Assembly (NCBI GenBank): GCA_900551675.1 | Contig: URXH01000067.1 | Location: 1-11,395, forward strand | Direction: 5' to 3' | Length of the DNA: 11,395 nt | Source: an uncultured bacterium | GTDB lineage: Bacteria > Cyanobacteriota > Vampirovibrionia > Gastranaerophilales > Gastranaerophilaceae | Shown here: one piece after another, positions 1-7,093 of the stretch | Numbering within the stretch: position 1 is the stretch's first letter | Layout of the letters: every line of letters starts with the position of its first letter | The notes under the pieces: generated by a model | Told to the model about the DNA's origin: nothing | Database searches by the model: none | What the model saw: the letters and a program-made list of their open reading frames with translations, nothing else | Translations under genes and position numbers: made by a program

Positions 1-1419
1 GCTATAGAAGATGAGGATGATGAACTGTTTAAACCCGTTGAAATTACAAACGGAAGTTCATTATCGGTTTTGGACTGCGTTGCAGCGGCTTTTAAAAACA
101 GTCCGAAAATCAGAAGGCAGAAATACAATCTTGATATTGCTAAAAGCAATCTAGGCATTGCAAGAGCGCAGTATTTCCCTGTCATAAGCGCAGGAGCAGG
201 TTTTTATAACGAAAACAACTCTGATAATATTTACTATAACTCTCATTACAGAGAGCTTCCGACAGTCGGCGTTACAGTTAACAAACTTATATGGGATTTC
301 GGCAAAACTACCGCATACATTAAAATGGAAGAGTTTTATAAAATTGGCGCCGAATATGAATTTATGGACAGCCTTTGCGCTACATTATTTGACGTAAAAG
401 CAAAATATTATAATCTTTTAAGAGCAAAAGCATTTATGCAGATTGCCGAAAATAACGTAAAAATTAACGAGAACTTTGTCAAGCTTGCAAAGAAAAAACC
501 TGATTTAACTACAGCCGAGGTTAATTTGAGCGAAGCAAAAGTTAAACTGCTTGAGGCACAAAATAATTTCAATAATGCAAGGGTTGATCTTAATAACTCA
601 ATGTATCTTGAAAGTCAGCCTGATTTTACAATAAAAAACACCAATACATTTTCCTATGACAACGATTTCGCTTACGGCAGCACAAAAGCCAGCGTGCATA
701 CATTTATGCCGCAGGAATTTCCTTTTTCTAAAAGCGATGCGGTTCAACTGGCTTATGACAACAGCCCTGATTTGAATGTTTTAACTGCTACAAAACATGC
801 AATGGAGCAGTCGCTCCTTTATATCAAACGTGCTTATTTCCCTGATTTAACGGCAAATGCCGGATACGGTTTTAATAATTCAACACAAACTGCAAATAAC
901 AGTTTTCAGGTAGGAGTCAATTTGAATTCCACAGTAAACATTATGGAATTAAAGCACAGCATCAAAGGGGCAGATGCACAGATAAATCTTGCGGATAATG
1001 AAATTTTATTGTTTAAAAAAGATTTGTACTTTGAAGTTAAACGTGCATTTAATAATGTCGAAAAATGTGAAAAACAGATTCCGACAGCGAAAACTGAGGC
1101 TTTGCAGGCTTTAGACAATCTGAAAGTTGTAGAAGAAAAATACAAAACAGATGAATTAAATTACGTAGCGCTTCAAAATGCCAGAAAAGATTTTATAACT
1201 GCAGTAAGCGAATACATTGAAAGTTTATACAATTATAATATGGCATTAATTCAGGTAGAAATGGCTATGCACTATCACATAGTTGATATCCATCACAAAT
1301 CAGAGCATGCCATGCAGTATCACTTTTCAGAACTTGTCGAGCACTTAAATCAGGTTCTGGGGTGTGATGAGAAAGAAGTAAAAAAAGATAAAAATAGAAA
1401 GGATAAACAGGCTCTGTAA
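1..1419 (+). CDS. TolC-family outer-membrane efflux protein, 5'-truncated
   Basis: Outer-membrane channel component of an efflux pump or type I secretion system; substrate unknown. The frame is open from base 1 (AIEDEDDELF...), so the start and signal peptide lie upstream of the window; 472 residues are visible. Two tandem OEP repeats can be seen. The first begins with SLSVLDCVAAAFKNSPKI near visible residues 20-38 and is followed by ARAQYFPVISAGAGF and a beta-strand segment ending LIWDFGKT. The second begins near residue 241 with SKSDAVQLAYDNSPDLNVL, then IKRAYFPDLTANAGYGF and VGVNLNSTVNI. Long Ala/Lys/Glu-rich stretches between them fit the periplasmic helical barrel. The C-terminal tail (about residues 421-453) carries seven histidines and three methionines, which is unusual for the family and could bind metal. 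A permease gene follows after 27 bp. No pump or membrane-fusion gene is in the window. The family call is secure; the transported substrate is not. Confidence 0.9.
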   Translation, partial: AIEDEDDELFKPVEITNGSSLSVLDCVAAAFKNSPKIRRQKYNLDIAKSNLGIARAQYFPVISAGAGFYNENNSDNIYYNSHYRELPTVGVTVNKLIWDFGKTTAYIKMEEFYKIGAEYEFMDSLCATLFDVKAKYYNLLRAKAFMQIAENNVKINENFVKLAKKKPDLTTAEVNLSEAKVKLLEAQNNFNNARVDLNNSMYLESQPDFTIKNTNTFSYDNDFAYGSTKASVHTFMPQEFPFSKSDAVQLAYDNSPDLNVLTATKHAMEQSLLYIKRAYFPDLTANAGYGFNNSTQTANNSFQVGVNLNSTVNIMELKHSIKGADAQINLADNEILLFKKDLYFEVKRAFNNVEKCEKQIPTAKTEALQALDNLKVVEEKYKTDELNYVALQNARKDFITAVSEYIESLYNYNMALIQVEMAMHYHIVDIHHKSEHAMQYHFSELVEHLNQVLGCDEKEVKKDKNRKDKQAL

Positions 1420-1446
1420 AAAACTTGTTTATATTATCATTAAGTT

Positions 1447-2406
1447 ATGCTGATAGATATTTTAAATCGAATAAATTCAATAAATGAGAATATGTTTTCC
1501 GGATTTGACGGAATTATTGAAAATTCAGGCATGCCGGACTGGCTTGCAGATGCAGTTATTGATAGTTTTCATATATTGCCGTTACTGTTTATTGTGTTTT
1601 TAATTATAGAATTAATTGAATACTATTATTCAGAACACATTAATTCGTTTATGAAAAAATCGGAAAAGACAGCACCTTTAATCGGAAGTCTTGCGGCCGT
1701 AATTCCGCAGTGCGGGTTTTCTGTAATAGCAAGCACTCTTTATATAAGAAAATTTATTACTAAAGGGACACTAATCGCAATTTACCTTGCAACGTCTGAT
1801 GAAGCTATTCCGATACTTCTGGCACAGCCGTCAAAAACATATTATATTCTGCCGATTGTAGGGTTAAAAATAGCGATAGCAGTATGTGCAGGTTATTTAA
1901 TTGATTTATTGCTTAAAGATAACAAATACATCCCGCTTACAGAAGAAAAAGATACCGTGGAAATTGAAAATACCGAACATGAAGGCTGCTGCCATCACAG
2001 TATATCAAAAAGACGCAAGCGCGAGTTGATTTATCACCCGCTTAAGCATACATTTAATATATTTATATTTATCCTGCTAATAACAATTGTGTTAAACTTC
2101 CTGATTTTCTTATACGGACAATATGCAGTATTACATGTGCTTCTGGGGAAAGTCGAATTTTTAGAACCTGTTATAACGGCATTCATAGGGCTTATACCAA
2201 ATTGCGCCGTATCAATAGCCTTAACAATGCTTTTAATAAAAGGATCAATAAGTTTCGGAGCTGTAATGGCAGGATTATTATCCAATGCCGGACTCGGGAT
2301 TCTAATACTTTTCAGGCACAGTGAAAATATTAAAGATACAATGAAAATTATCTCGATTTTACTTGTTATCAGTATTATATCAGGAATGATTATACAATTA
2401 TTTTAA
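1447..2406 (+). CDS. Putative heavy-metal exporter permease (ArsP_2 / putative manganese transporter type)
   Basis: Integral membrane protein of 319 residues with about 8-10 hydrophobic segments, resembling the ArsP_2 family (putative 10-TM heavy-metal exporters, often labelled arsenic efflux or manganese transporter). The two halves carry matching motifs. The first half has IPQCGFSVIAS (residues 86-96) followed by SDEAIPILLA (117-126). The second half has IPNCAVSIALT (250-260) followed by SNAGLG (279-284). The duplicated P-x-C motif suggests an internal repeat, with the cysteines near the transport path. A polar loop at 160-200 contains HEGCCHHS (178-185), a likely metal-binding patch. The ATG at 1447 lacks a clear Shine-Dalgarno. 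It is 27 bp after the TolC-like gene on the same strand, so co-transcription is likely and an export role is consistent. Its stop codon overlaps the convergent gene's stop. Substrate (Mn, As or other) cannot be read from the sequence; the family call rests on motifs recalled, not on a search. Confidence 0.75.
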   Translation: MLIDILNRINSINENMFSGFDGIIENSGMPDWLADAVIDSFHILPLLFIVFLIIELIEYYYSEHINSFMKKSEKTAPLIGSLAAVIPQCGFSVIASTLYIRKFITKGTLIAIYLATSDEAIPILLAQPSKTYYILPIVGLKIAIAVCAGYLIDLLLKDNKYIPLTEEKDTVEIENTEHEGCCHHSISKRRKRELIYHPLKHTFNIFIFILLITIVLNFLIFLYGQYAVLHVLLGKVEFLEPVITAFIGLIPNCAVSIALTMLLIKGSISFGAVMAGLLSNAGLGILILFRHSENIKDTMKIISILLVISIISGMIIQLF

Positions 2407-3524
2407 ATAAGCTGCCTGTTTAATCTTTCATATCTTTCTAAAATGTTATCATCATTTAAAAAATATTTGTCAAAGGTGTTATCCTGATCTTTAGAAACAG
2501 CTTTAACTATATTTTTAACAAGATTAAATTTATCTTCTTCGGCCCACCTGTCAAATTCTTCAACAAGATGCTCACGTGCTCTGAGCTTTTTCTTGATATC
2601 TTTCATGCCTTTATTAATCTGCCTTTCATGTGCCCCCATCTGCGTAACGTTTGACATTATCGCAAAAGGCGAACGGCTCAGTCTTTCATTTATTACATTT
2701 AAGATATCGTTATCAACTTTATAGGCTATTTTACCGTCTCTTACGGATTCTATAAAATATGCAAAATTTTTCGCATAAACTTTAGAAATTTCATCCCCTT
2801 TATTTATATTTGCAAAACGTATGTTAAATTCTCCGGCAGAGACAGGATCAATATCAAAAAGCCTCTTGTCTTTAAAATAATCCATATTTTTATCCAGTCC
2901 TGCATTTACGGTAAGCCTGTCCAGCACATCTAAAGTATTAAACATTTTGTCCAGCGTATAAACTTCCGGAAAAGTATTTTGATTATTCAAACTTAAAATT
3001 CTCTGATCTACATTCTCCCACAAGGCGCCTTTGTAGTCTGCGATAATTTCATCATCAGGTTTAAAAACATTTTGTTTTTTGCCGAGCACAATGTAAGCTT
3101 TATCAATGTCGCTTCCGGGCAAAGCATGTTTTAAACCGATAGAACACACAGGATCATATCCTGCAAGAAGAACTTTTACATCGTTGTTTTCAGCTTTCAA
3201 AGCATTGTTTACAAAAGTATCATTAATTTTTTGCGATACTTTAGCAATATTCGGAAAATCTGTAAATTCTTTAAACTTTTCGACAAATATTTTTTTCAGA
3301 GTTTGCGGGATTCGTTCAAGAAATGAAAAATTTTCCATCCTGATAAACTTATTTTGAGGATAAATTTCATCATCCAGAGCTTCATAATATTTAGCAAAGC
3401 GCAGATAATGATATTGATTTCGTAAATCCTGAGCAGAGTTTAGAGGAATTTGCGGAATTTTCTGCGCAATACCTGAAAAATTAATTTTTTGAGAATTTGT
3501 ATTACAAACTCCTGATACCTTCAT
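2403..3524 (-). CDS. Uncharacterised protein with nucleotidyltransferase-like motif
   Basis: I do not recognise this 373-residue protein as a named family. The N-terminus MKVSGVCNTNSQKINFSGIA carries an INFSG motif of the kind I recall at the start of many Gastranaerophilales proteins. The informative stretch is residues 127-142, CSIGLKHALPGSDIDK, followed by a hydrophobic strand AYIVL. This aligns by eye with the nucleotidyltransferase signature (F)GS-x(2)-RG-x(2)-LPGSDIDL, with D139 and D141 as candidate metal ligands. The usual first glycine is a cysteine here and I cannot place the third carboxylate with confidence (D225/D227 are possibilities). The C-terminal third (residues 300-373) is charged and helical. 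The ATG lies 4 bp after the stop of the PHP gene, and AGGG inside that gene's last codons can serve as ribosome binding site, so the two are probably translationally coupled. Nucleotidyl transfer is a hypothesis only; the ORF itself is secure. Confidence 0.85.
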   Translation of the reverse strand: MKVSGVCNTNSQKINFSGIAQKIPQIPLNSAQDLRNQYHYLRFAKYYEALDDEIYPQNKFIRMENFSFLERIPQTLKKIFVEKFKEFTDFPNIAKVSQKINDTFVNNALKAENNDVKVLLAGYDPVCSIGLKHALPGSDIDKAYIVLGKKQNVFKPDDEIIADYKGALWENVDQRILSLNNQNTFPEVYTLDKMFNTLDVLDRLTVNAGLDKNMDYFKDKRLFDIDPVSAGEFNIRFANINKGDEISKVYAKNFAYFIESVRDGKIAYKVDNDILNVINERLSRSPFAIMSNVTQMGAHERQINKGMKDIKKKLRAREHLVEEFDRWAEEDKFNLVKNIVKAVSKDQDNTFDKYFLNDDNILERYERLNRQLI

Positions 3525-3528
3525 CTAA

Positions 3529-4863
3529 TTACCCTATGTATGTATTTTTATGATTATCTGACCCGCCTATTTTTATAAGATGCTTCACATAATCATTTAC
3601 TTCATTAACCCTGTCAGGATTGACATCTTGAGGATACGCCTGATGATATGCCTCTGAAATTTGTATTAATCCGTCAGACTTATGGACAAAATAGTTCAAA
3701 GCCTTTTTAGGATTATAAAACTTCATTGCAGTGAAATACGGATGTGCAAATGATAAAATAACATTATCATCACCTTTGAACATATCTATTATATTTTCAA
3801 AAGAGCTTTCGTTTTGTAAAACAATTTTGTCATTTTCAATATGCGGTTCGTATTTCTTCCTGACATTTGAAATTATACTTGTTTCATTTATATCTTTATC
3901 TAAAAAATTATTATTTTTCAAGTACCACATGTTACGGTTTTTAACATCTATTTTGCTCATAATTTCATTATACAAAACGGAAGCGTCTTTCCCGTGCCTT
4001 GCAGCCTGTATTGTTATTGCATGTTTTGTCTGGGCATAATGCTCAACAGGCCATTGTGAATTCATCATAAGACAATCAGGGTTCAAATTATATGTTTTTA
4101 TTAATTCTTCCCTGTCAAAATTTGTCAGAGGAATGCTGCTTCTGATATCTGCAAGCATCTTATCAATAGTATCACTTCGTTTCCTTTGCAGAACATCACA
4201 ATATTTATCCAATTTGAAAGGATTAAATCCATAAGCCAAAACTTCTGATATTTCGCATGGATTTGATGTTGTCTGCGATTTATGAGAAAAACTCATTTCA
4301 ATCCCGGGGATAAAACGAACATTTCTGAATTTTTCGGGATTTTCAGAAATTATAACAAGCGCTTCCTTTACAGCCTTTACAGAATCATGATCTGTTATCG
4401 AAAAATTAAATTTCTGTCCTGTTCTGCTATACAGTTTGTTTGAATATTCAGAAATTTCATCAAGCAGCTTTTTTACACTTATTTTTCCGTCAGTATAAAC
4501 GGTATGCATGTGAAAATCAGCCTGAAAACCGCAATTTTTAATATTTTGCGGAGTATAAGAATAATTATACTTTTTTAATCCTAATATTTGATGTACAAAT
4601 TCAGACTTGTCCATAACACAGGAAAGTGAGAGAGGATTAACTTTTTTCCCTGTCATCTCAGTAACACCTGCAGCAAGAGATTTTACATACTCACTGCAAA
4701 TTTTCTGCGTAGGACGCGCAATTTTGTGTACGGCAACAGCAGATATAATACCTCCAATCATCACAGCAGACGGCGATACTAAACCCTTTTTCTGACATCC
4801 GCCTTTACTGTTCGGCGAATAAGTCCTGTTTACGACACTGTTAGATACCGGCAAAACCTTCAT
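3529..4863 (-). CDS. PHP-domain metallophosphoesterase with N-terminal membrane segment
   Basis: A 444-residue PHP (polymerase and histidinol phosphatase) domain protein, predicted to hydrolyse phosphoester bonds with a di- or trinuclear metal site. Motifs in order: DFHMHT (116-121, H118 and H120), TDGK (124-127), ITDHD (156-160), PGIE (186-189), a central TKHAITIQAARHG (279-291, H281), SFAHPYF (371-377, H374) and GGSDNH (433-438, D436 and H438). The set of expected metal ligands therefore looks complete. The central T-x-H element is reminiscent of the YciV/RNase AM branch (5'-3' exonuclease or 3',5'-bisphosphate phosphatase), but the protein is longer and diverged, so substrate is open. Residues 32-48 form a Gly/Ala/Ile-rich hydrophobic segment that could anchor it in the membrane; the first ~110 residues are not recognised. 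The start has a good ribosome binding site (AAAGGTG) and a promoter just upstream. The C-terminus ends abruptly after the last motif. It is followed 4 bp later by the nucleotidyltransferase-like gene. Confidence 0.88.
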   Translation of the reverse strand: MKVLPVSNSVVNRTYSPNSKGGCQKKGLVSPSAVMIGGIISAVAVHKIARPTQKICSEYVKSLAAGVTEMTGKKVNPLSLSCVMDKSEFVHQILGLKKYNYSYTPQNIKNCGFQADFHMHTVYTDGKISVKKLLDEISEYSNKLYSRTGQKFNFSITDHDSVKAVKEALVIISENPEKFRNVRFIPGIEMSFSHKSQTTSNPCEISEVLAYGFNPFKLDKYCDVLQRKRSDTIDKMLADIRSSIPLTNFDREELIKTYNLNPDCLMMNSQWPVEHYAQTKHAITIQAARHGKDASVLYNEIMSKIDVKNRNMWYLKNNNFLDKDINETSIISNVRKKYEPHIENDKIVLQNESSFENIIDMFKGDDNVILSFAHPYFTAMKFYNPKKALNYFVHKSDGLIQISEAYHQAYPQDVNPDRVNEVNDYVKHLIKIGGSDNHKNTYIG

Positions 4864-4889
4864 AAAAACACCTTTTGAGACTTTTTTAC

Positions 4890-4895
4890 ATTATA
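4890..4895 (-). promoter_or_regulatory. -10 box of the PHP gene promoter
   Basis: Read on the minus strand there is a perfect TATAAT whose last base lies 26 nt before the PHP start codon at 4863. A weak -35 candidate, TTATAA, sits 17 bp further upstream. The surrounding 165-bp gap (4864-5028) is very AT-rich and holds nothing else that I can recognise. I see no clear terminator for the upstream yqeG gene there, so read-through into this pair is possible. Confidence 0.5.
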
Positions 4896-5028
4896 CAATA
4901 AACGACAAATAATTATAACAATTTAGTTATATTGCAAAAAAACTTAAAATTTAACCTCCCAACGTATTAATTATTTTAATCTATTATAAAAATTTCTGCA
5001 CTATTATTAAGAGACTGTAATATTTAGA

Positions 5029-5508
5029 TTATAATCTGATAAAACATCTTTCTAATTTTCTTGCAAAACGCACAACCGGTTTTTCAATATCAGCAGTTAT
5101 TGAATCAACAAGAATGGTCATGCAACCCAGATTTTTCCCGCACATGACATCGGTCAAAGGTCTATCGCCCACAAAACATGTTGTTTCAGGTTTTAGAGAA
5201 TACTGTTTCATAAAATTTTCCGCAACTTTTATATCAGGCTTATGCGCCTCGAACACTACAGGAAAATCAGAACATGCAAGAACTTTTGCCATATAAACAG
5301 GATTGTTATTATTTGAAATAACTCCGACAAAAAAATCTTTTCTTACTTTATCAATCCAATCAAGAGTATCTTGAGTGTAATACCCCCTTTTAGAACCCAT
5401 TAACGTACTGTCCAAATCAAACAATAATGCTTTAATACCCTTATTTTTCAACTCCTCAAGGTTAATATCATAAATACTTTTCAAATTGTAATCAGGTTTA
5501 ATAAACAT
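5029..5508 (-). CDS. yqeG: YqeG-family HAD superfamily IIIA phosphatase
   Basis: A 159-residue cytoplasmic HAD hydrolase close to the usual ~170 residues of the YqeG family. The N-terminus (P5, SIYDINLEELKNKGIKALLFDLDSTL) matches the family layout. Catalytic motif I is DLDST (D31 nucleophile, D33 acid/base), motif II is ISNN (S65), motif III is the lysine in AHKPD (K90), and motif IV is GDRPLTDV (D115 and D120). There is no cap domain of note, as expected for type IIIA. The physiological substrate of YqeG is not settled; in B. subtilis it lies in a conserved operon with ribosome and DNA replication-related genes. Translation start is supported by a strong AAGGAG with 5-nt spacing. The gene begins 11 bp after the U32 gene stop, so the two form an operon. 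Confidence 0.92.
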   Translation of the reverse strand: MFIKPDYNLKSIYDINLEELKNKGIKALLFDLDSTLMGSKRGYYTQDTLDWIDKVRKDFFVGVISNNNNPVYMAKVLACSDFPVVFEAHKPDIKVAENFMKQYSLKPETTCFVGDRPLTDVMCGKNLGCMTILVDSITADIEKPVVRFARKLERCFIRL

Positions 5509-5519
5509 TTTTCTCCTTC

Positions 5520-6767
5520 TTAAACCGGAGTTTTTATTCCGACTGTTCTAACTAACGCGTATTTATAATTTTTCGGCACCTGCGAAAATTTTACATAAAC
5601 ATCATCATTTGTATTACCGAGAGGCAAATCTTCTCCGTCCGCATTTTTAATACCTTCAACAACTGCCGTAAACTGCTCATCAGGAGTTATTATTTCAACT
5701 TCATCTCCTAAAAGCATTTTATTTTTAATTTTTACAAGATAATACTCTTCATGACAGTCCGCTTCTCTCGCTTGAAATTCACACAAAAAATCAGCACCCG
5801 CAAGGCCTTTTGAAATATCATAACTGTAACTTTCTCCGTTATTATCGCCGAGGGCAAAACCGGTTGTATAACCGCGGTTACCTACTTTCAAAAGTTCATG
5901 GAAGTATTTATCCATATCTGCGGAAGGATTTTTCAAAACTTCATCAATGGCCTGCCTGTAGGTTTTTGCAACAGCTGAAACATAATAAAGGCTTTTTGTA
6001 CGGCCTTCAACCTTGAAAGAATCCACGCCGGCATCAATTAATTGAGGCAGCTGTTTTACAAGACATAAATCTTTAGGACTCAAAATATGAGAACCTCTCG
6101 TATCTTGATTAATTTCCAGATATTCACCGGGGCGGGTTTCTTCAACAAGTTTGTAACTCCATCTGCAAGGCTGCGAACAATTCCCGTGATTAGCTTTTCT
6201 TTCTCCTTTTGAAAAATAATCGCTTAATAAACATCTTCCTGAAAAAGACACACACTGTGCACCGTGAATAAAGCATTCAAGTTCAATATCAGGCACCTGA
6301 CGTCTTATTTCCGCAATATCCTCAATCGGAAGCTCTCTTGCAAGGATTACACGCGATGCACCTAAATCACGCCAGAATTTTACACTTTCATAATTTAAAG
6401 TATTAGTTTGTGTACTTATATGAACCGGCACATCGGGAATATTACGTTTTATTAAATTGAAAATTCCGTAATCACTTATAATAAAAGCATCGGGTTTTGC
6501 ATCTTTAAACCTTTCTAAAGATAACTCCAGCTGTTTTATATCGTTGTTGAATGCAAAAATATTAATTGTAACATAAGCTTTAGCGCCGAGCGAATGTGCA
6601 AGAGCAACAGCCTGTTTTAAATTATCCATTGTTATAAGACTGCCTTTTCGCATAGCACGCAGGCTAAAGTCAACTGCTCCTAGGTAAACTGCATCAGCAC
6701 CGTATCTTACGGCATATTCTAATTTTTCGAGATTGCCTGCCGGCATTAAAAGTTCTACATCCTGCAT
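5520..6767 (-). CDS. trhP: Peptidase U32-family tRNA hydroxylation protein (TrhP-like)
   Basis: A 415-residue U32 family protein. Members of this type (E. coli TrhP/YegQ, B. subtilis YrrO) are now known to make 5-hydroxyuridine at tRNA position 34 using prephenate and to depend on Fe-S cluster biogenesis; the peptidase label is historical. The start MQDVELLMPAGNLEKLEYAV is the canonical U32 opening, which supports the chosen ATG. The signature occupies residues 164-182: ECFIHGAQCVSFSGRCLLS. With HGNCSQPCRW (194-203) it supplies four conserved cysteines, C172, C179, C197 and C201. The family block KVEGRTKSLYYV is at 252-263 and GYTTGF at 299-304. The last ~90 residues form the small beta C-terminal domain of the TrhP branch. 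One family position in the signature (usually aliphatic before C172) is Gln here. The leader contains a hairpin that could cover the weak AGGA ribosome binding site. TrhP versus the rRNA enzyme RlhA: length and context favour TrhP, but not conclusively. Confidence 0.88.
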   Translation of the reverse strand: MQDVELLMPAGNLEKLEYAVRYGADAVYLGAVDFSLRAMRKGSLITMDNLKQAVALAHSLGAKAYVTINIFAFNNDIKQLELSLERFKDAKPDAFIISDYGIFNLIKRNIPDVPVHISTQTNTLNYESVKFWRDLGASRVILARELPIEDIAEIRRQVPDIELECFIHGAQCVSFSGRCLLSDYFSKGERKANHGNCSQPCRWSYKLVEETRPGEYLEINQDTRGSHILSPKDLCLVKQLPQLIDAGVDSFKVEGRTKSLYYVSAVAKTYRQAIDEVLKNPSADMDKYFHELLKVGNRGYTTGFALGDNNGESYSYDISKGLAGADFLCEFQAREADCHEEYYLVKIKNKMLLGDEVEIITPDEQFTAVVEGIKNADGEDLPLGNTNDDVYVKFSQVPKNYKYALVRTVGIKTPV

Positions 6768-6780
6768 AGTTGTATATTAT

Positions 6781-6811
6781 CCTAAAGATTACAAATAATC
6801 AACCGTTTAGG
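6781..6811 (-). promoter_or_regulatory. Nested hairpin in the leader of the U32 gene
   Basis: On the minus strand the leader reads CCTAAA, then CGGTT, GATTA, loop TTTG, TAATC and TTTAGG. The outer arms pair for 6 bp and the inner arms for 5 bp, with a 5-nt bulge on one side. The 3' arm contains the AGG of the probable ribosome binding site and ends 13 nt before the start codon at 6767. If it is transcribed, the stem could limit translation initiation. Alternatively it is a DNA operator for a dimeric regulator. Stem positions are directly visible; function is inferred. Confidence 0.35.
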
Positions 6812-6868
6812 TGATGCCCGAAAACGATTAATGAATAAGATATAAATATAGAAAAAAAGTTTTCTGTC

Positions 6869-6889
6869 ATGTTGAATTGATTTCAACAT
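6869..6889. promoter_or_regulatory. Perfect 8-bp palindrome, candidate operator
   Basis: Arms ATGTTGAA (6869-6876) and TTCAACAT (6882-6889) are exact reverse complements around a 5-bp centre, TTGAT. It lies in the divergent intergenic region about 60 bp before the 44-residue gene. It has no T-tract directly after it on the plus strand, and on the minus strand the T-run begins about 11 nt away, so it looks more like a protein-binding site than a terminator. No good sigma-70 promoter stands out beside it on the plus strand: only a weak CTGTCA-17 bp-CATAAC pair that overlaps the palindrome. Confidence 0.4.
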
Positions 6890-6951
6890 AACAAAAAGTT
6901 CCCGAAAGATATCAGGACAACACGAGTAAAAAGTTTATTGGAGAAAAGATT

Positions 6952-7086
6952 ATGCAACAAATCGAAAATGCAGCAACAACATTAAAAGAAATCTGGGACT
7001 ACCAGCATCCTGTCATGCATACTTGGTTTGTGTTAAGCTCACTGTCGCTTTGTGTTATGTTTGCCTTATTATATTTTGTAATATAA
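6952..7086 (+). CDS. Small 44-residue single-pass membrane protein
   Basis: An unrecognised 44-residue frame: MQQIENAATTLKEIWDYQHP, then a hydrophobic helix of about 20 residues (roughly 25-44, starting WFVLSSLSL) that ends at the stop. The short charged N-terminal half is amphipathic. A strong GGAG at 6940-6943 with 8-nt spacing to the ATG argues that it is really translated. It ends 7 bp before the ABC permease start, which has no Shine-Dalgarno of its own, so translating this peptide probably delivers ribosomes to the permease. It may also be a small partner subunit of that transporter. It resembles no family I can name. Confidence 0.65.
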   Translation: MQQIENAATTLKEIWDYQHPVMHTWFVLSSLSLCVMFALLYFVI

Positions 7087-7093
7087 TTATTTT

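Noticed and set aside
70..72. TTG at 70 as start of the TolC-like gene
   Set aside because: The frame is open back to base 1 and the OEP repeat motif begins upstream of this codon, so the gene starts outside the window.
6800..6830. Fluoride riboswitch suggested by AACCGTTTAGGTGATGCCC
   Set aside because: The short match resembles part of the crcB motif, but the 5' GGxGATGGC pseudoknot half is missing and no fluoride gene follows.
6838..6850. TATAAA near 6841 as -10 of the plus-strand operon
   Set aside because: The hexamer 17 bp upstream is CGAAAA, with no resemblance to a -35 box.
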